From Bartonella ancashensis (GTDB taxonomy: Bacteria; Pseudomonadota; Alphaproteobacteria; Rhizobiales; Rhizobiaceae), in contig NZ_CP010401.1 of assembly GCF_001281405.1 (NCBI RefSeq), forward strand, positions 644,001-708,000: 64,000 nt of DNA, in the 5' to 3' direction. Position numbers and translations under genes: made by a program. Positions within the stretch are counted from its first letter, which is position 1; the number at the start of each line of letters is the position of its first letter. Of the stretch, positions 52,796 to 62,924 are shown piece by piece. The notes beneath the pieces were generated by a model. The model ran no database searches. It was not told where the DNA came from and saw only the letters and a list, made by a program, of their open reading frames with translations.

Positions 52796-53830
52796 ATGAA
52801 TATAAAATCTTTAATGACGGCGTCTATTTTTGCTTTTGCTTCGGCTTCTGTAGCACAAGCGGCAGATGTTATGATTCCTCAGGAAATGCCACCGGTTATT
52901 GTCGCTCCTACTTTTTCTTGGACGGGTTTGTATGTTGGTGGTCAACTTGGTGGTTTTTCAGGCAAAGGAGATTTATCTGCTGTTGATAAAGGGGCAGAGC
53001 TCGTATTTCCTGGTGATGTAAAGCTTTCAGGTTTTGTTGGTGGTCTTTACGCAGGGTCTAATATAGATTTTGGCAGTGGCCTCGTTTTGGGCGTTGATAC
53101 AGATATAGTTTGGGCCAATAAAGAGTCTACGTTAACATCCAAAACCCGTGATCTCAGTGAAGATGATGCGAAGGCTTTTGTGGAGTTATTTAAAGAACAT
53201 AATATTGAGCTAGCACCTGGAACAATTAAGGAAGTATCTGAAACTCTTGCTTTTAAAGAAAAGTGGTCTGGTGCTACACGGGTACGTATCGGTTTTGCTG
53301 CTGATCGCATCATGCCTTACATTACTGGTGGTCTTGCTTATACACAGGTGCAAGCCGTTGGTTCTGTTTCTTTGAAGGGAGAGAAAACTCCAGCTGGTGG
53401 TGGCGGCGAAAGCGGCGGTAACGGTGGTGGCGGCGAAAGCGGCGGTAACGGTGGCGGCGGCGAAAGCGGCGGTAACGGTGGCGGCGGCGAAAGCGGCGGT
53501 AACGGTGGCGGCGAAAGCGGCGGTAACGGTGGTGGCGGCGAAAGCGGCGGTAACGGTGGCGGCGGCGAAAGCGGCGGTGCTAGTAGAAGCGGTTTTGCTA
53601 GAGATGCAGCAGCAATGGAAGTGCTTGGTGAGGGTGTCATAACCAACGATAAGAAGACAATGTTGGGCTATACACTTGGTGCTGGTGTTGATTTTGCAAT
53701 GACTGATAACATCATTTTACGTACAGAATATCGTTATTCCGATTTTGGTAAAAAGAAATTTGTAAAAGATGGCATTGAGGTTAGCTATAAAACTAACGAC
53801 TTCCGTGTTGGTGTAGCTTACAAATTCTAA
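52796..53830 (+). CDS. Outer-membrane beta-barrel protein, Hbp/Omp25 type, with glycine-rich repeat
   Basis: A 344-residue outer-membrane protein. Signal peptide 1-23 (LMTASIFAFASASVAQAA), then FSWTGLYVGGQLGGFSGKG and a C-terminal NDFRVGVAYKF ending in Phe, the hallmark of the opacity-type 8-strand barrel. Similar to Bartonella hemin-binding proteins (Hbp/Pap31). Residues about 200-262 are seven GGGESGG-type repeats in an exposed loop. The start at 52796 is fixed by the signal peptide. Confidence 0.9.
   Translation: MNIKSLMTASIFAFASASVAQAADVMIPQEMPPVIVAPTFSWTGLYVGGQLGGFSGKGDLSAVDKGAELVFPGDVKLSGFVGGLYAGSNIDFGSGLVLGVDTDIVWANKESTLTSKTRDLSEDDAKAFVELFKEHNIELAPGTIKEVSETLAFKEKWSGATRVRIGFAADRIMPYITGGLAYTQVQAVGSVSLKGEKTPAGGGGESGGNGGGGESGGNGGGGESGGNGGGGESGGNGGGESGGNGGGGESGGNGGGGESGGASRSGFARDAAAMEVLGEGVITNDKKTMLGYTLGAGVDFAMTDNIILRTEYRYSDFGKKKFVKDGIEVSYKTNDFRVGVAYKF
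53396..53578 (+). repeat. 27-bp tandem repeat in the outer-membrane protein gene
   Basis: Seven consecutive units encoding GGGGESGGN. The unit is GGCGGCGAAAGCGGCGG plus TAACGGTGG(T/C), except one 24-bp unit. Very GC-rich in an AT-rich genome. Copy number can vary by slippage without a frameshift. Confidence 0.9.
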
Positions 53831-53861
53831 TACATCTTAACGTATTACAGATTTAAATATT

Positions 53862-53890
53862 TAAGGCCTTGCTTTGCAGGGCCTTTTTTT
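53862..53890 (+). terminator. Intrinsic terminator after the first outer-membrane protein gene
   Basis: AAGGCCTTGC, loop TTTGC, AGGGCCTT, then a T7 tract. Confidence 0.85.
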
Positions 53891-53891
53891 A

Positions 53892-53925
53892 CAATTGTAT
53901 CATTTTTACTATAGATATTTAAAAT
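53892..53925 (+). promoter_or_regulatory. Shared upstream block, copy 2
   Basis: CAATTGTATCATTTTTACTA, then TAGATATTTAAAA. Matches 52721-52755. Confidence 0.6.
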
Positions 53926-53976
53926 TGGATCTCTTATATAGAGTCCGTTTTGAATATTTGTTACGGAGATAAATTT

Positions 53977-54816
53977 ATGAAAATGAGACATATTGGTGTT
54001 TTGTTTGGTATCGCTTTGGGTTCATCTTCTGTAGTGCAGGCGGCTGACACTATCGTTATGCAAGAAGTGTCCCCTGCTGTACCATCCGCTGTTGTTCCTT
54101 CTTATGATTTGCCATATTTTTCTTGGGGAAGTCTTTATTTTGGGATTCAGGGTGGTGGTTTTTCAAGTAAAATAAGTTTGGATCGTAGCGTCGGTGATGG
54201 ATGGGAAGCAGTTCCTGAGAGTGCTACGCCTAAGCTTTCTGGTTTTTTTGCGGGAGGATATTTAGGGGCAAATATTGATTTAGGTAACAGCATTGTAGTA
54301 GGAGCAGAATCTGATTTAATGTGGGCTGGTAAGAAGGATGAAAAGTCTTTATTTACAAAAACTATGGCTGCGATTAGAGAAGAAGCTCGTAAGGAGATGT
54401 CCGGGGCTGGTGTAAATAGTGGGGGTTCTGCGTTATATAGCTATACAATTAAGGAAAAATGGATTGGTTCTACGCGTGCGCGTGTAGGTTTTTCTCTTGA
54501 TAATATGATGCCTTACATTACAGGTGGTATTTCTTATGGGCAGATTCAGGGTATTGGTGAGTTTGTTTTAAATGAAACTGCAGAGCAGCCTGCTGCAGAG
54601 GTTGCTTCTCCTCATCTTGCAGAAAAGACAGATGAAACCAAGGTGATGGTTGGTTATGCTGTTGGTGCAGGTGTTGATCTTGCAGTTGCTGATAACATTG
54701 TTCTACGTACAGAATACCGCTATTCAGATCTTGGTAAGAAGAAATTTGCAAATAACGAAATTGATATGCAATACAAAACCAATGACTTCCGTGTTGGTAT
54801 AGCTTACAAATTTTAA
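53977..54816 (+). CDS. Outer-membrane beta-barrel protein, Hbp/Omp25 type
   Basis: A 279-residue paralogue of the preceding gene without the glycine repeat. The signal peptide ends VVQAADT. The barrel has FSWGSLYFGIQGGGFSSK and ends NDFRVGIAYKF. The ATG at 53977 has a GGAGA ribosome site; the frame opens 9 codons earlier. Same family of hemin-binding or porin-like surface proteins; ligand unknown. Confidence 0.9.
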   Translation: MKMRHIGVLFGIALGSSSVVQAADTIVMQEVSPAVPSAVVPSYDLPYFSWGSLYFGIQGGGFSSKISLDRSVGDGWEAVPESATPKLSGFFAGGYLGANIDLGNSIVVGAESDLMWAGKKDEKSLFTKTMAAIREEARKEMSGAGVNSGGSALYSYTIKEKWIGSTRARVGFSLDNMMPYITGGISYGQIQGIGEFVLNETAEQPAAEVASPHLAEKTDETKVMVGYAVGAGVDLAVADNIVLRTEYRYSDLGKKKFANNEIDMQYKTNDFRVGIAYKF

Positions 54817-54837
54817 TATATTTAACTTTTAGAACAT

Positions 54838-54869
54838 CAGGGGCCCTGTTTTGCAGGGCCTTTATTTTT
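54838..54869 (+). terminator. Intrinsic terminator after the second outer-membrane protein gene
   Basis: GGGCCCTG, loop TTTT, GCAGGGCC, then TTTATTTTTT. Confidence 0.8.
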
Positions 54870-55057
54870 TGAATTTATTTTGAGGGTTCTTTTTTAAGTA
54901 GTTTCGTGATACTCTCTTGAAGTGTGGGTTGTATTCTTGATTTCTTTTTGGACTGCTTGTTTCTTCGATCTTTATTGTGATAGAGCAGCTGAGTATGTGA
55001 GATTTAAGAAAATTACGGAATAATTGAGATTGTAAAAGTGGATGAGGGTATTTCACG

Positions 55058-57973
55058 ATGGCTGTGGAAAATAAAATGATGGATTATTCAAAAACTCTCT
55101 ATTTACCACAAACAAATTTTCCTATGCGTGCTGGTTTGCCTCAAAAAGAACTTGAATTAATGACGCGATGGGAAGATATAGATCTCTACGCCCGGTTACG
55201 TCAGCAAGCAAAAACACGTCCACTTTATGTTCTTCATGACGGTCCTCCTTATGCAAATGGTAATATTCATATTGGCCATGCACTCAATAAGGTCTTAAAA
55301 GACGTTATTGTTCGCTCATTTCAAATGCGTGGTTTTAATGCAAATTATGTTCCGGGATGGGATTGCCATGGGCTTCCAATTGAGTGGAAGATTGAAGAAA
55401 AATATCGAGCACAAGGAAGAAATAAGGACGATGTACCTATTAATGAGTTTCGTCAGGAGTGTCGTGAATTTGCTCGACATTGGATAACTGTTCAAAGTGA
55501 AGAATTTAAGCGTCTTGGAATCGTAGGTGATTTTAAGAATCCCTATACAACAATGGCCTTTCATGCAGAAGCTTGTATCGCTGGTGAATTGATGAAATTT
55601 GCTATGTCTGATCAGTTGTATTGTGGTTCAAAACCGGTGATGTGGTCTGTTGTTGAACGTACGGCCTTAGCTGAAGCTGAAGTTGAATATCATGATCATG
55701 AATCGGATGCGATTTGGGTTAAATTTCCTGTCTGTGAGTCTTCTGCAAGTGATTTGCATGGTTCTTTTGTTGTAATTTGGACGACAACACCGTGGACTAT
55801 ACCGGGTAACCGTGCGGTAAGTTATTCGTCACAAATTTCTTATAGTGTTTATGAGGTAGAGAATGTAGAAAATGATTTTGGGCCTCAAGTTGGAGAAAGA
55901 TTACTTTTTGCTGATGCTTTGGCGAAGGATTGTGCAGAAAAAGCGAAACTTGTTTTGAAGCATTTGCGCTGTGTTTCTTCCGAAGAATTGGGATCTCTAA
56001 TCCTTTCTCATCCGCTAAAGGGTTTTGCTGGGAGCTACAACTATAAGATTGTGATGCTCGATGGTTCACATGTTACAGATAATTCTGGTACGGGTTTTGT
56101 GCATACGGCGCCCAGTCACGGTCGTGAAGATTTTGAGATTTGGAATTCCTATAAGCCTGTGTTGGAGAAGGAGGGTGTTGATTCGGCAATTCCCTTTCTT
56201 GTTGATGATGCTGGCTTTTACACGAAGGATGCTCCTGGTTTTGGGCCAGATCGTGAAGGAGGTGCTGCTCGTGTTATTGATGATAGCGGAAAGATGGGGA
56301 ATGCGAATAAGGAGGTCATCAACGTTTTAATTCAGGGAAATAGGTTATTTGCACGTGGTCGTTTAAAACATACATATCCGTACAGTTGGCGTTCAAAGAA
56401 GCCAGTTATTTTTCGTAATACACCGCAGTGGTTTATTGCAATGGATAAAGATCTCGGTGATGGTTCAACATTGCGGAGTCGGGCACTAGAGGCTATTTCA
56501 GCAACGCGCTTTGTGCCTTCTTTAGGTCAGGGTCGTTTGGCTTCTATGATAGCGGATCGTCCTGATTGGGTGCTTTCTCGTCAGCGTGCTTGGGGGGTTC
56601 CAATTTGTATTTTTGTAAATGAAAATGGTCTTATTTTAAAGGATAAAAAAGTAAATGAACGCATTTTGGAAGCTTTCAAAACGGAAGGATCGGATGCATG
56701 GTTTGCAGAAGGAGCACGTGAGCGCTTTTTAGGTTCTCGTTCTCATGAATCCTGGCACCAAGTGCGTGATATTTTAGATGTTTGGTTTGATTCTGGTACA
56801 ACGCACAATTTTGTTTTGGATCAGCGTTCTGATTTAAAATGGCCTGCAGATGTTTATTGCGAGGGCTCAGATCAGCATCGTGGTTGGTTTCAATCTTCTC
56901 TCTTGGAGAGTTGTGGAACTTATGCTTGTGCGCCCTATAAAGCGGTTGTTACGCATGGCTTTACTTTAGATGAGAATGGCAAAAAGATGTCTAAATCCTT
57001 GGGAAATACTGTTGTCCCGCAGGAAATTATTAAGACATCTGGCGCTGATATTTTTCGTTTTTGGGTAATGACAACTGATTATTGGGAAGATCAGCGTTTG
57101 GGTAAAACAATACTCCAAACAAATATAGATTCGTACCGGAAGTTACGTAATGCTATTCGATGGATGCTTGGCACTTTATCACATGATGAAGGTGAAGAAA
57201 TGCCTTATTGTGTTATGCCAGATCTTGAAAAATTTATATTGCATCAACTTTATGAACTCGATCAATTAGTCCATAAAGCTTATGATCAGTTTGATTTTAA
57301 AAAGATTATGCGTGCATTATTAGATTTTTCAATTACTGAATTATCGGCGTTTTATTTTGATATTCGTAAAGATTCTCTTTATTGCGATGCGCCATCATCG
57401 GAAAAGCGTAAGGCTGCTTTGCAAGTTGTGCGTGAAATTTTTAATCGTATGGTGACGTGGCTTGCTCCGATGTTACCTTTTACTATGGAAGAAGCTTGGT
57501 TGGAGCGCTATCCGAAAAGCTATTCAGTACATTTGGAGCAATTCCGCCCTGCTTTGGCAGAGTGGAAAAATGAACTTTTAGCTGAACGTTGGAAAAAAAT
57601 CAAAAAGGTTCGTAGAGCTGTTACGGGTGCTTTAGAATTGGAACGGGCAGATAAGCGTATTGGTTCGTCCTTAGAAGCTTCTCCTACCGTTTTTGTTTCT
57701 GATCCTGTTTTATTAAAAGCACTAGAAAATTTAGATATGGCAGAAATTTGTATCACGAGTGCGTTTACGATCATTCAGGATGTTCCTCCACCAAATGCTT
57801 TTGTTTTAAGCGATGTTGAAGGTGTCGGTGTATTTCCAGGAAAAGCTGTGGGTGTGAAGTGTGCTCGATCGTGGCGTTATACTCAGGATGTCGGGAGTGA
57901 TCCAGATTATCCGGATGTTTCTATTCGTGATGCCGCTGCTTTACGAGAATTGCGGGCACTCGGAAAAATTTGA
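55058..57973 (+). CDS. ileS: Isoleucyl-tRNA synthetase
   Basis: A 971-residue class I aminoacyl-tRNA synthetase. The HIGH motif is at 71-74 ([10 protein letters not shown]) and the KMSKS motif in [11 protein letters not shown]. The editing domain lies between them. The C-terminal zinc-binding cysteines are partly lost ([10 protein letters not shown]), as in other rhizobial enzymes as far as I know. Confidence 0.97.
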   Translation: MAVENKMMDYSKTLYLPQTNFPMRAGLPQKELELMTRWEDIDLYARLRQQAKTRPLYVLHDGPPYANGNIHIGHALNKVLKDVIVRSFQMRGFNANYVPGWDCHGLPIEWKIEEKYRAQGRNKDDVPINEFRQECREFARHWITVQSEEFKRLGIVGDFKNPYTTMAFHAEACIAGELMKFAMSDQLYCGSKPVMWSVVERTALAEAEVEYHDHESDAIWVKFPVCESSASDLHGSFVVIWTTTPWTIPGNRAVSYSSQISYSVYEVENVENDFGPQVGERLLFADALAKDCAEKAKLVLKHLRCVSSEELGSLILSHPLKGFAGSYNYKIVMLDGSHVTDNSGTGFVHTAPSHGREDFEIWNSYKPVLEKEGVDSAIPFLVDDAGFYTKDAPGFGPDREGGAARVIDDSGKMGNANKEVINVLIQGNRLFARGRLKHTYPYSWRSKKPVIFRNTPQWFIAMDKDLGDGSTLRSRALEAISATRFVPSLGQGRLASMIADRPDWVLSRQRAWGVPICIFVNENGLILKDKKVNERILEAFKTEGSDAWFAEGARERFLGSRSHESWHQVRDILDVWFDSGTTHNFVLDQRSDLKWPADVYCEGSDQHRGWFQSSLLESCGTYACAPYKAVVTHGFTLDENGKKMSKSLGNTVVPQEIIKTSGADIFRFWVMTTDYWEDQRLGKTILQTNIDSYRKLRNAIRWMLGTLSHDEGEEMPYCVMPDLEKFILHQLYELDQLVHKAYDQFDFKKIMRALLDFSITELSAFYFDIRKDSLYCDAPSSEKRKAALQVVREIFNRMVTWLAPMLPFTMEEAWLERYPKSYSVHLEQFRPALAEWKNELLAERWKKIKKVRRAVTGALELERADKRIGSSLEASPTVFVSDPVLLKALENLDMAEICITSAFTIIQDVPPPNAFVLSDVEGVGVFPGKAVGVKCARSWRYTQDVGSDPDYPDVSIRDAAALRELRALGKI

Positions 57974-58413
57974 ATTAACATTAAGTAAGTGCAATTTTGG
58001 TATATTGAGTGTGCGTAATTTTGTAATTACTTGGGCTATTTTTGTGTGATTTTTTGTTTTAAAAGAATAGTAAGTTATATATTTTAGAGTGGGATCTCTA
58101 AAAATATTGAAATCGGATATTTGGGAGATGAAAAAAGCTCAGTCAACAAAATGTTAATGACAAAGATATCTACCATTTGAAAAAAATAGGAAGATAATAG
58201 AGTGTTCTTGTGCTGATCGTGCAAGATTTTTAACCGGTGGATAGAACAAAAAACGATAGAAGAGTCAATAAAGAGACAGAAATAATGTGGTCTCTGCCGT
58301 CTAGATGGTTTTTCGAGATATTGAAAGCTGATACGAATTGTATTCGTTGCTAAGTAAGCGAATGGTGTAAAAATATTTCAAAAAAAACCTAATTCCGAAA
58401 AATTGATTATTTA
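57974..58413. other. 440-bp intergenic region between ileS and tadA (convergent)
   Basis: The region is AT-rich, lies between two convergent genes and shows no recognisable gene, RNA or repeat. No strong terminator hairpin found. Confidence 0.5.
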
Positions 58414-58872
58414 TCAAGAGGTGTTTTTGTTACGTTTTTGTGCGAAGAACTCCTTAAGTAATAGGCTTGCTTCTTTTTCTTTAAAGCCAGAATAAACATC
58501 AGGCATGTGATGACAAGTTTGCTGCTGGTAGAGGCGGGGGCCGTGTTCAATAGCACCTCCTTTTGGGTCACTCGTTGAGTAATAGAGACGTCGTATGCGT
58601 GTGAGCGAAATGGCTGCAGCACACATGGCACAGGGTTCGAGTGTTACGTATAGATCACAACCAGGAAGTCTTTCACTTTGTAGTATTTTGCAGGCCATAC
58701 GAATGACGCGTATTTCTGCGTGTCCTGTAGGATCATGTAGAGTTTTTATAAGGTTACCTGCTCGAGCGATAACAGTTTTACCACGTGTGATAATAGCTCC
58801 TACAGGGACTTCATCCTGTTCTGCTGCTAATTGTGCTTCTAGAAGAGCTATTTCCATAGGGGTAAGAGTCAT
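58414..58872 (-). CDS. tadA: tRNA-specific adenosine deaminase TadA
   Basis: TadA converts A34 to inosine in tRNA-Arg. The 152-residue protein has the zinc site H51-A-E53 (HAEIRVI) and C81-X2-C84 (PCAMCAA). Glu53 is the proton shuttle. Its promoter region is shared with the divergent rluB gene. Confidence 0.95.
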   Translation of the reverse strand: MTLTPMEIALLEAQLAAEQDEVPVGAIITRGKTVIARAGNLIKTLHDPTGHAEIRVIRMACKILQSERLPGCDLYVTLEPCAMCAAAISLTRIRRLYYSTSDPKGGAIEHGPRLYQQQTCHHMPDVYSGFKEKEASLLLKEFFAQKRNKNTS

Positions 58873-59045
58873 ATTTTTTTCTATTTTGATAGTAGATATG
58901 GTTGAAAGATTATATATAAAAATTTGCTGTGAGGCGAGTAAGCCTGCTACACTTGTTTACAATGGAAGGGATTACATTACCTCTAAAAAGAGTCTAAAGC
59001 CTACTTAAAGGTAAATAGGATATATAAATTCCCAAAGGATAAAGA

Positions 59046-60521
59046 ATGACGAAGGATTATGCTTCCCGCGCTTTTCATAAGAAACAACATAAAACGAACC
59101 ATAGGTCATCTGAACAATATGGAAAAAAACAAAGTGAAAAAAAAGTGTGTGAAAATTGTGAAAGTGAACGGATTGCTAAGAGGCTAGCGCGTGCTGGTAT
59201 AGCATCACGTCGTGATGCAGAAATGATGATTATCGCAGGCCGCGTTATGGTGAATGGTGCAATTATAAAAACACCTGCTTTAAATGTTGCACATTCTGAT
59301 GTCATTATGGTTGACGGAGCACCTTTACCTCCTGTAGAGCGAACACGGTTGTGGCTATATCATAAGCCGGCAGGGCTTGTTACGACAAATCGTGATCCTG
59401 AAAATAGGCCTACTGTGTTTGATTGTTTACCAGAAGGGATGCCACGTGTTCTTTCCATAGGTAGGCTTGATATTAATACGGAAGGATTGTTATTGTTAAC
59501 AAATGATGGTGGCTTGGCGCGTGTATTGGAGCTTCCTTTAACAGGGTGGGTACGTAAGTATCGGGTTCGTGCTTATGGAAAAGTGAAACAGAAAGATCTA
59601 GATAATCTCAAAAATGGCATTGCGATTGATGGTATTTTTTATGGTTCGATTGAAGCATCAATTGATCGTGAACAAGGATCTAACATCTGGTTATCTGTTG
59701 CTCTGCGTGAAGGAAAAAATCGTGAGATTAAAAATATTTTGGGTGCATTGGGGTTATCAGTTAATCGTTTAATACGTGTATCATACGGTCCATTTCAGCT
59801 CTCTGATTTGCAAGAAGGTGCAGTGCGTGAATTGAGAGGACGAATATTACGTGATCAATTAGGAGAACGTTTAATTATGCAGGCGAATGCCAATTTTGAT
59901 GCGCCTATTCTTAAACCTTTCTCAAATTCAGCAGTTGTTTCTGAACAAGAAAATGATAAACAATCTTTTCGAGGAAATGGAGGCTGGATTTTTTCTGATA
60001 ATGGTAAAGCTCGCCAAGGCACTAGAAGCCGTTCTGTCGAACGTGATCGTGCACGGTTAGGTACAAAACTTGATGACAGATCAGGTAGTAAGGAAGAGCG
60101 TTTTTTATCGCGATCGCGTCGTTCTAATGTGTGGATGGCTTCAGGTGCTCGTCCACAAGTTGAGCGTAAAAAATTTCACTCTCATGGTGATGATGAACGG
60201 GGTTATTCAGATTCTTTTTCCAGCAAAAAAAGATTTCATAAAGATGGTGCTAGACAATTAAAACAGAGTGAAAAATCTGATTCTTTCAACAAAGAACGTG
60301 ATCGGATATTGCCTCGTGAAATGAATTCTCTGAACAAGGAGGTTAAGCATCTCAAGAAGAAGTTGGTGGGTATCAAGAATGAGTATGATGAGAATTCGTT
60401 AGTTGGAAGACGAAAAGCTAAAATATCACCTTATGATCGCATAAAAAAATTTAAACCGTCTGATAATAATTCTAAAAAATCTAAATTATCTGGAGAGAGT
60501 CGTGCGGGTCGTTGGCGGTAA
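59046..60521 (+). CDS. rluB: 23S rRNA pseudouridine synthase, RluB type, with long basic tail
   Basis: A 491-residue pseudouridine synthase of the RsuA/RluB family. An S4 RNA-binding domain (about 42-90, RIAKRLARAGIASRRDAEMM) precedes the catalytic domain with D142 in GRLDINTEG. Residues about 285-491 are a low-complexity, Ser/Arg/Lys-rich tail (RSRRSNVWMASGARP, KHLKKKLVGI) found in alphaproteobacterial RluB. It overlaps rsmD by 20 bp. Confidence 0.93.
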   Translation: MTKDYASRAFHKKQHKTNHRSSEQYGKKQSEKKVCENCESERIAKRLARAGIASRRDAEMMIIAGRVMVNGAIIKTPALNVAHSDVIMVDGAPLPPVERTRLWLYHKPAGLVTTNRDPENRPTVFDCLPEGMPRVLSIGRLDINTEGLLLLTNDGGLARVLELPLTGWVRKYRVRAYGKVKQKDLDNLKNGIAIDGIFYGSIEASIDREQGSNIWLSVALREGKNREIKNILGALGLSVNRLIRVSYGPFQLSDLQEGAVRELRGRILRDQLGERLIMQANANFDAPILKPFSNSAVVSEQENDKQSFRGNGGWIFSDNGKARQGTRSRSVERDRARLGTKLDDRSGSKEERFLSRSRRSNVWMASGARPQVERKKFHSHGDDERGYSDSFSSKKRFHKDGARQLKQSEKSDSFNKERDRILPREMNSLNKEVKHLKKKLVGIKNEYDENSLVGRRKAKISPYDRIKKFKPSDNNSKKSKLSGESRAGRWR

Positions 60522-61053
60522 GTTTTCGAGTCGCACTTTATTCGCACCTACGAGCAACTTTATTCGACCAACGAGTGATCGTACACGTGAAAGTCTTTTC
60601 AATATTTTTTCTAGTAAAGAAGAGAAATTTTGGGTGGGGAAGCGTGTTCTCGACCTTTTTGCGGGTACAGGTGCTTTAGGAATTGAAGCACTTTCACGTG
60701 GGGCAAAAGCAGCTGTTTTTATTGAAAATTCTGTTGAAGGACGCGGTCTGATACAGAAAAATATTGAAGCATTTGAATTACAGGGGGTAGGACGAATTTT
60801 GCGTCGTGATGCAACAAAACTTGGTTATATTGGGACAATGCAGCCATTTGACGTAATTTTTGCTGATCCTCCTTACGGGCGCTGTTTAGGTGAAAAGGCT
60901 TTTGTAGAGATATTGAGGGGAGGATGGGCAAAAGATGAAGCATTTTTTGTGCTCGAGGAAGAAAAAAGGGCTATTATAAATTTACCTGGTGTATTTCACT
61001 TGGTTGATGAGCGTTTTTATCGTGATACAGTGGTGCGCATTTACAAAATCTGA
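60502..61053 (+). CDS. rsmD: 16S rRNA (guanine966-N2)-methyltransferase RsmD
   Basis: A 183-residue SAM-dependent methyltransferase. It starts MRVVGGKFSSRTLFAP with RPTSDRTRESLFNIF. The SAM-binding motif is LDLFAGTGALGIEALSRGA and the catalytic motif is ADPPYG. It overlaps the end of rluB, so both rRNA modification genes are coupled. Confidence 0.95.
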   Translation: MRVVGGKFSSRTLFAPTSNFIRPTSDRTRESLFNIFSSKEEKFWVGKRVLDLFAGTGALGIEALSRGAKAAVFIENSVEGRGLIQKNIEAFELQGVGRILRRDATKLGYIGTMQPFDVIFADPPYGRCLGEKAFVEILRGGWAKDEAFFVLEEEKRAIINLPGVFHLVDERFYRDTVVRIYKI

Positions 61054-61592
61054 TTATAAAGCGCGATCTGAAAAATATCCGTTTCATTTGGAGCATCAGT
61101 ATGATTTTTTCGTATCGTCAATTAAATAGGTGCAAACTGCAAACAAATTGTTATCTGATTGGCTGAAGCTAGATTACAGGATACCGATTTTAGCGAACTA
61201 AATTTATGGTCACTATGATTTCAAGTAGTTGTGTAGCTTGCTATTTACGGTTTTTGAGTTGTTATATTGAATGGGTAAATTTTTTTAACAAACACTGATG
61301 ATATTTTGGGCGTTAATAATTGAATTGAAATATTTTATTGCTACAATTTTGGGCAGTTGGTATTTTGAAAGTGTGTCCGCATATTTAATCAGAGGTTCTC
61401 TTCATAAGATTTTTAGCCCCTCTAAAAATTAGAGGGATCCTTATGGTACAAAAATTTAGAAACTTATGAATTAAAAATTAAAGAATATATTTGTGGTATA
61501 CCATGAAAAAGCGTAGGGATATGTAGGAGTTAATTTTGTAGGTCTTTATAAATTACCTATCAAAGTGAAGTAAGTGTGTGAAGGAGTCTACG
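61054..61592. other. 539-bp intergenic region between rsmD and pmbA
   Basis: No gene recognised. An inverted repeat CCCTCT/AGAGGG (61418-61436) lacks a T-tract. The pmbA promoter is expected at the right end. Confidence 0.45.
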
Positions 61593-62924
61593 ATGCGTAT
61601 CGAGGATCAGATTGATAAAGCTGCTTCGTTGGTTGAGGAAGCTAAACGTTATGGAGCTGATGCTGCCGATGCTGTCGTTGTTTGTTCCCGTTCTGTATGT
61701 GTATCAGTTCGTTTTGGTAAAGTTGAGTCGACAGAATCTTCAGAAAGTGATCACTTCACATTGAGAGCATTTGTTGGCAAAAAAGTAGCTAGTGTATCTG
61801 CTAATTTGGCAATTTGTCCGCAAGAGTTAGCGGAGCGTACTGTTGCAATGGCTAAAGCTTCACCGGACAGTGTGTTTGAAGGTTTAGCTGATAAGGATTT
61901 TTTGGTTAAACATCCTAAGAATCTTGATCTTTTCGATAGTTTTGTTCCACAGAGTGATTCGTTAAGAGATGATGCGTTAAAAATGGAAGCTGCCGCTCTT
62001 GGTGTTGCAGGAGTGAATAATTCTGGGGGTGCAGCTGCGGCGTATGGTCATAAAGGGCTTGCTCTTGTGACAAGCAATGGTTTTTTAAGTGCATATCGTT
62101 CCAGTAATTTTTCACGTTCTTGTAGTGTACTTGCGGGTGAAGGTACAATGATGGAGAGAGATTATGATTATACAACAGCCTTGCATTTTTCTGATTTGGA
62201 AGCGGCAGAAATTGTAGGTAGAAATGCAGGGATGAGAGCAGTTCAACGTTTGGGAGCTGTTCGTGCTTCTACAGGGAGAGTTGATGTTATTTTTTCTTCA
62301 CGTATAGCTCGTGGTATTGCTGGACATATTGCATCCATGGTTAATGGGGCATCTGTAGCTCGCAAAACAAGCCTCTTACAAAATTTGAAAGGGGAAAGAG
62401 TGATGAAGTCTGGTGTCAATGTAACGGATCAGCCTTTGAGGTTGAGGGGAAACGCTTCTCGTCCTTTTGATGGTGAAGGTGTGGAAGGGCAAGCACTGAA
62501 TGTCATTGAAGATGGTGTTTTAAATAATTGGCTTCTCTCATTATCTTCGGCTCGTGAATTGGGGCTTGAAACAAATGGGCATGGGGTTCGTTCTGGATCA
62601 TTTATTCAACCAGCGAGTACCAATTTTGCTATTGAGCCTGGGTCAATTACACCCCAAGATATGATAAAAAGTTTACAAAAAGGTTTTTATGTTACGGAAT
62701 TGTTTGGACATGGTGTTGATTTTGTAACAGGTCAATATAGTCGTGGTGCTGCAGGTTTTTGGATTGAAAATGGCGAAATTACTTATCCAGTAAGTGAGGT
62801 AACATTGGGATCTGATTTGCTTTATATGTTGGCTCATTTGACGCCTGCAAATGATATTGACAGACGTTACAGTACGACTTCTCCGACCTTGTTAATTGAA
62901 GGGATGACGCTTGCAGGACAATAA
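61593..62924 (+). CDS. pmbA: Metalloprotease PmbA/TldE family protein
   Basis: A 443-residue TldD/PmbA-type protein. From the ATG at 61593 (AAGGAG upstream) it starts MRIEDQIDKAASLVEEAKRY. The C-terminal domain has GVRSGSFIQPASTNFAIEPG and TELFGHGVDFVTGQYSRGAA, typical of the non-catalytic PmbA/TldE subunit that works with TldD. It overlaps the next gene by 14 bp. Confidence 0.92.
   Translation: MRIEDQIDKAASLVEEAKRYGADAADAVVVCSRSVCVSVRFGKVESTESSESDHFTLRAFVGKKVASVSANLAICPQELAERTVAMAKASPDSVFEGLADKDFLVKHPKNLDLFDSFVPQSDSLRDDALKMEAAALGVAGVNNSGGAAAAYGHKGLALVTSNGFLSAYRSSNFSRSCSVLAGEGTMMERDYDYTTALHFSDLEAAEIVGRNAGMRAVQRLGAVRASTGRVDVIFSSRIARGIAGHIASMVNGASVARKTSLLQNLKGERVMKSGVNVTDQPLRLRGNASRPFDGEGVEGQALNVIEDGVLNNWLLSLSSARELGLETNGHGVRSGSFIQPASTNFAIEPGSITPQDMIKSLQKGFYVTELFGHGVDFVTGQYSRGAAGFWIENGEITYPVSEVTLGSDLLYMLAHLTPANDIDRRYSTTSPTLLIEGMTLAGQ

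Noticed and set aside
53338..53646. Proline-rich open frame on the minus strand of the outer-membrane protein gene
   Set aside because: A by-product of the glycine-rich 27-bp repeat read in reverse; no start signal or known relatives.
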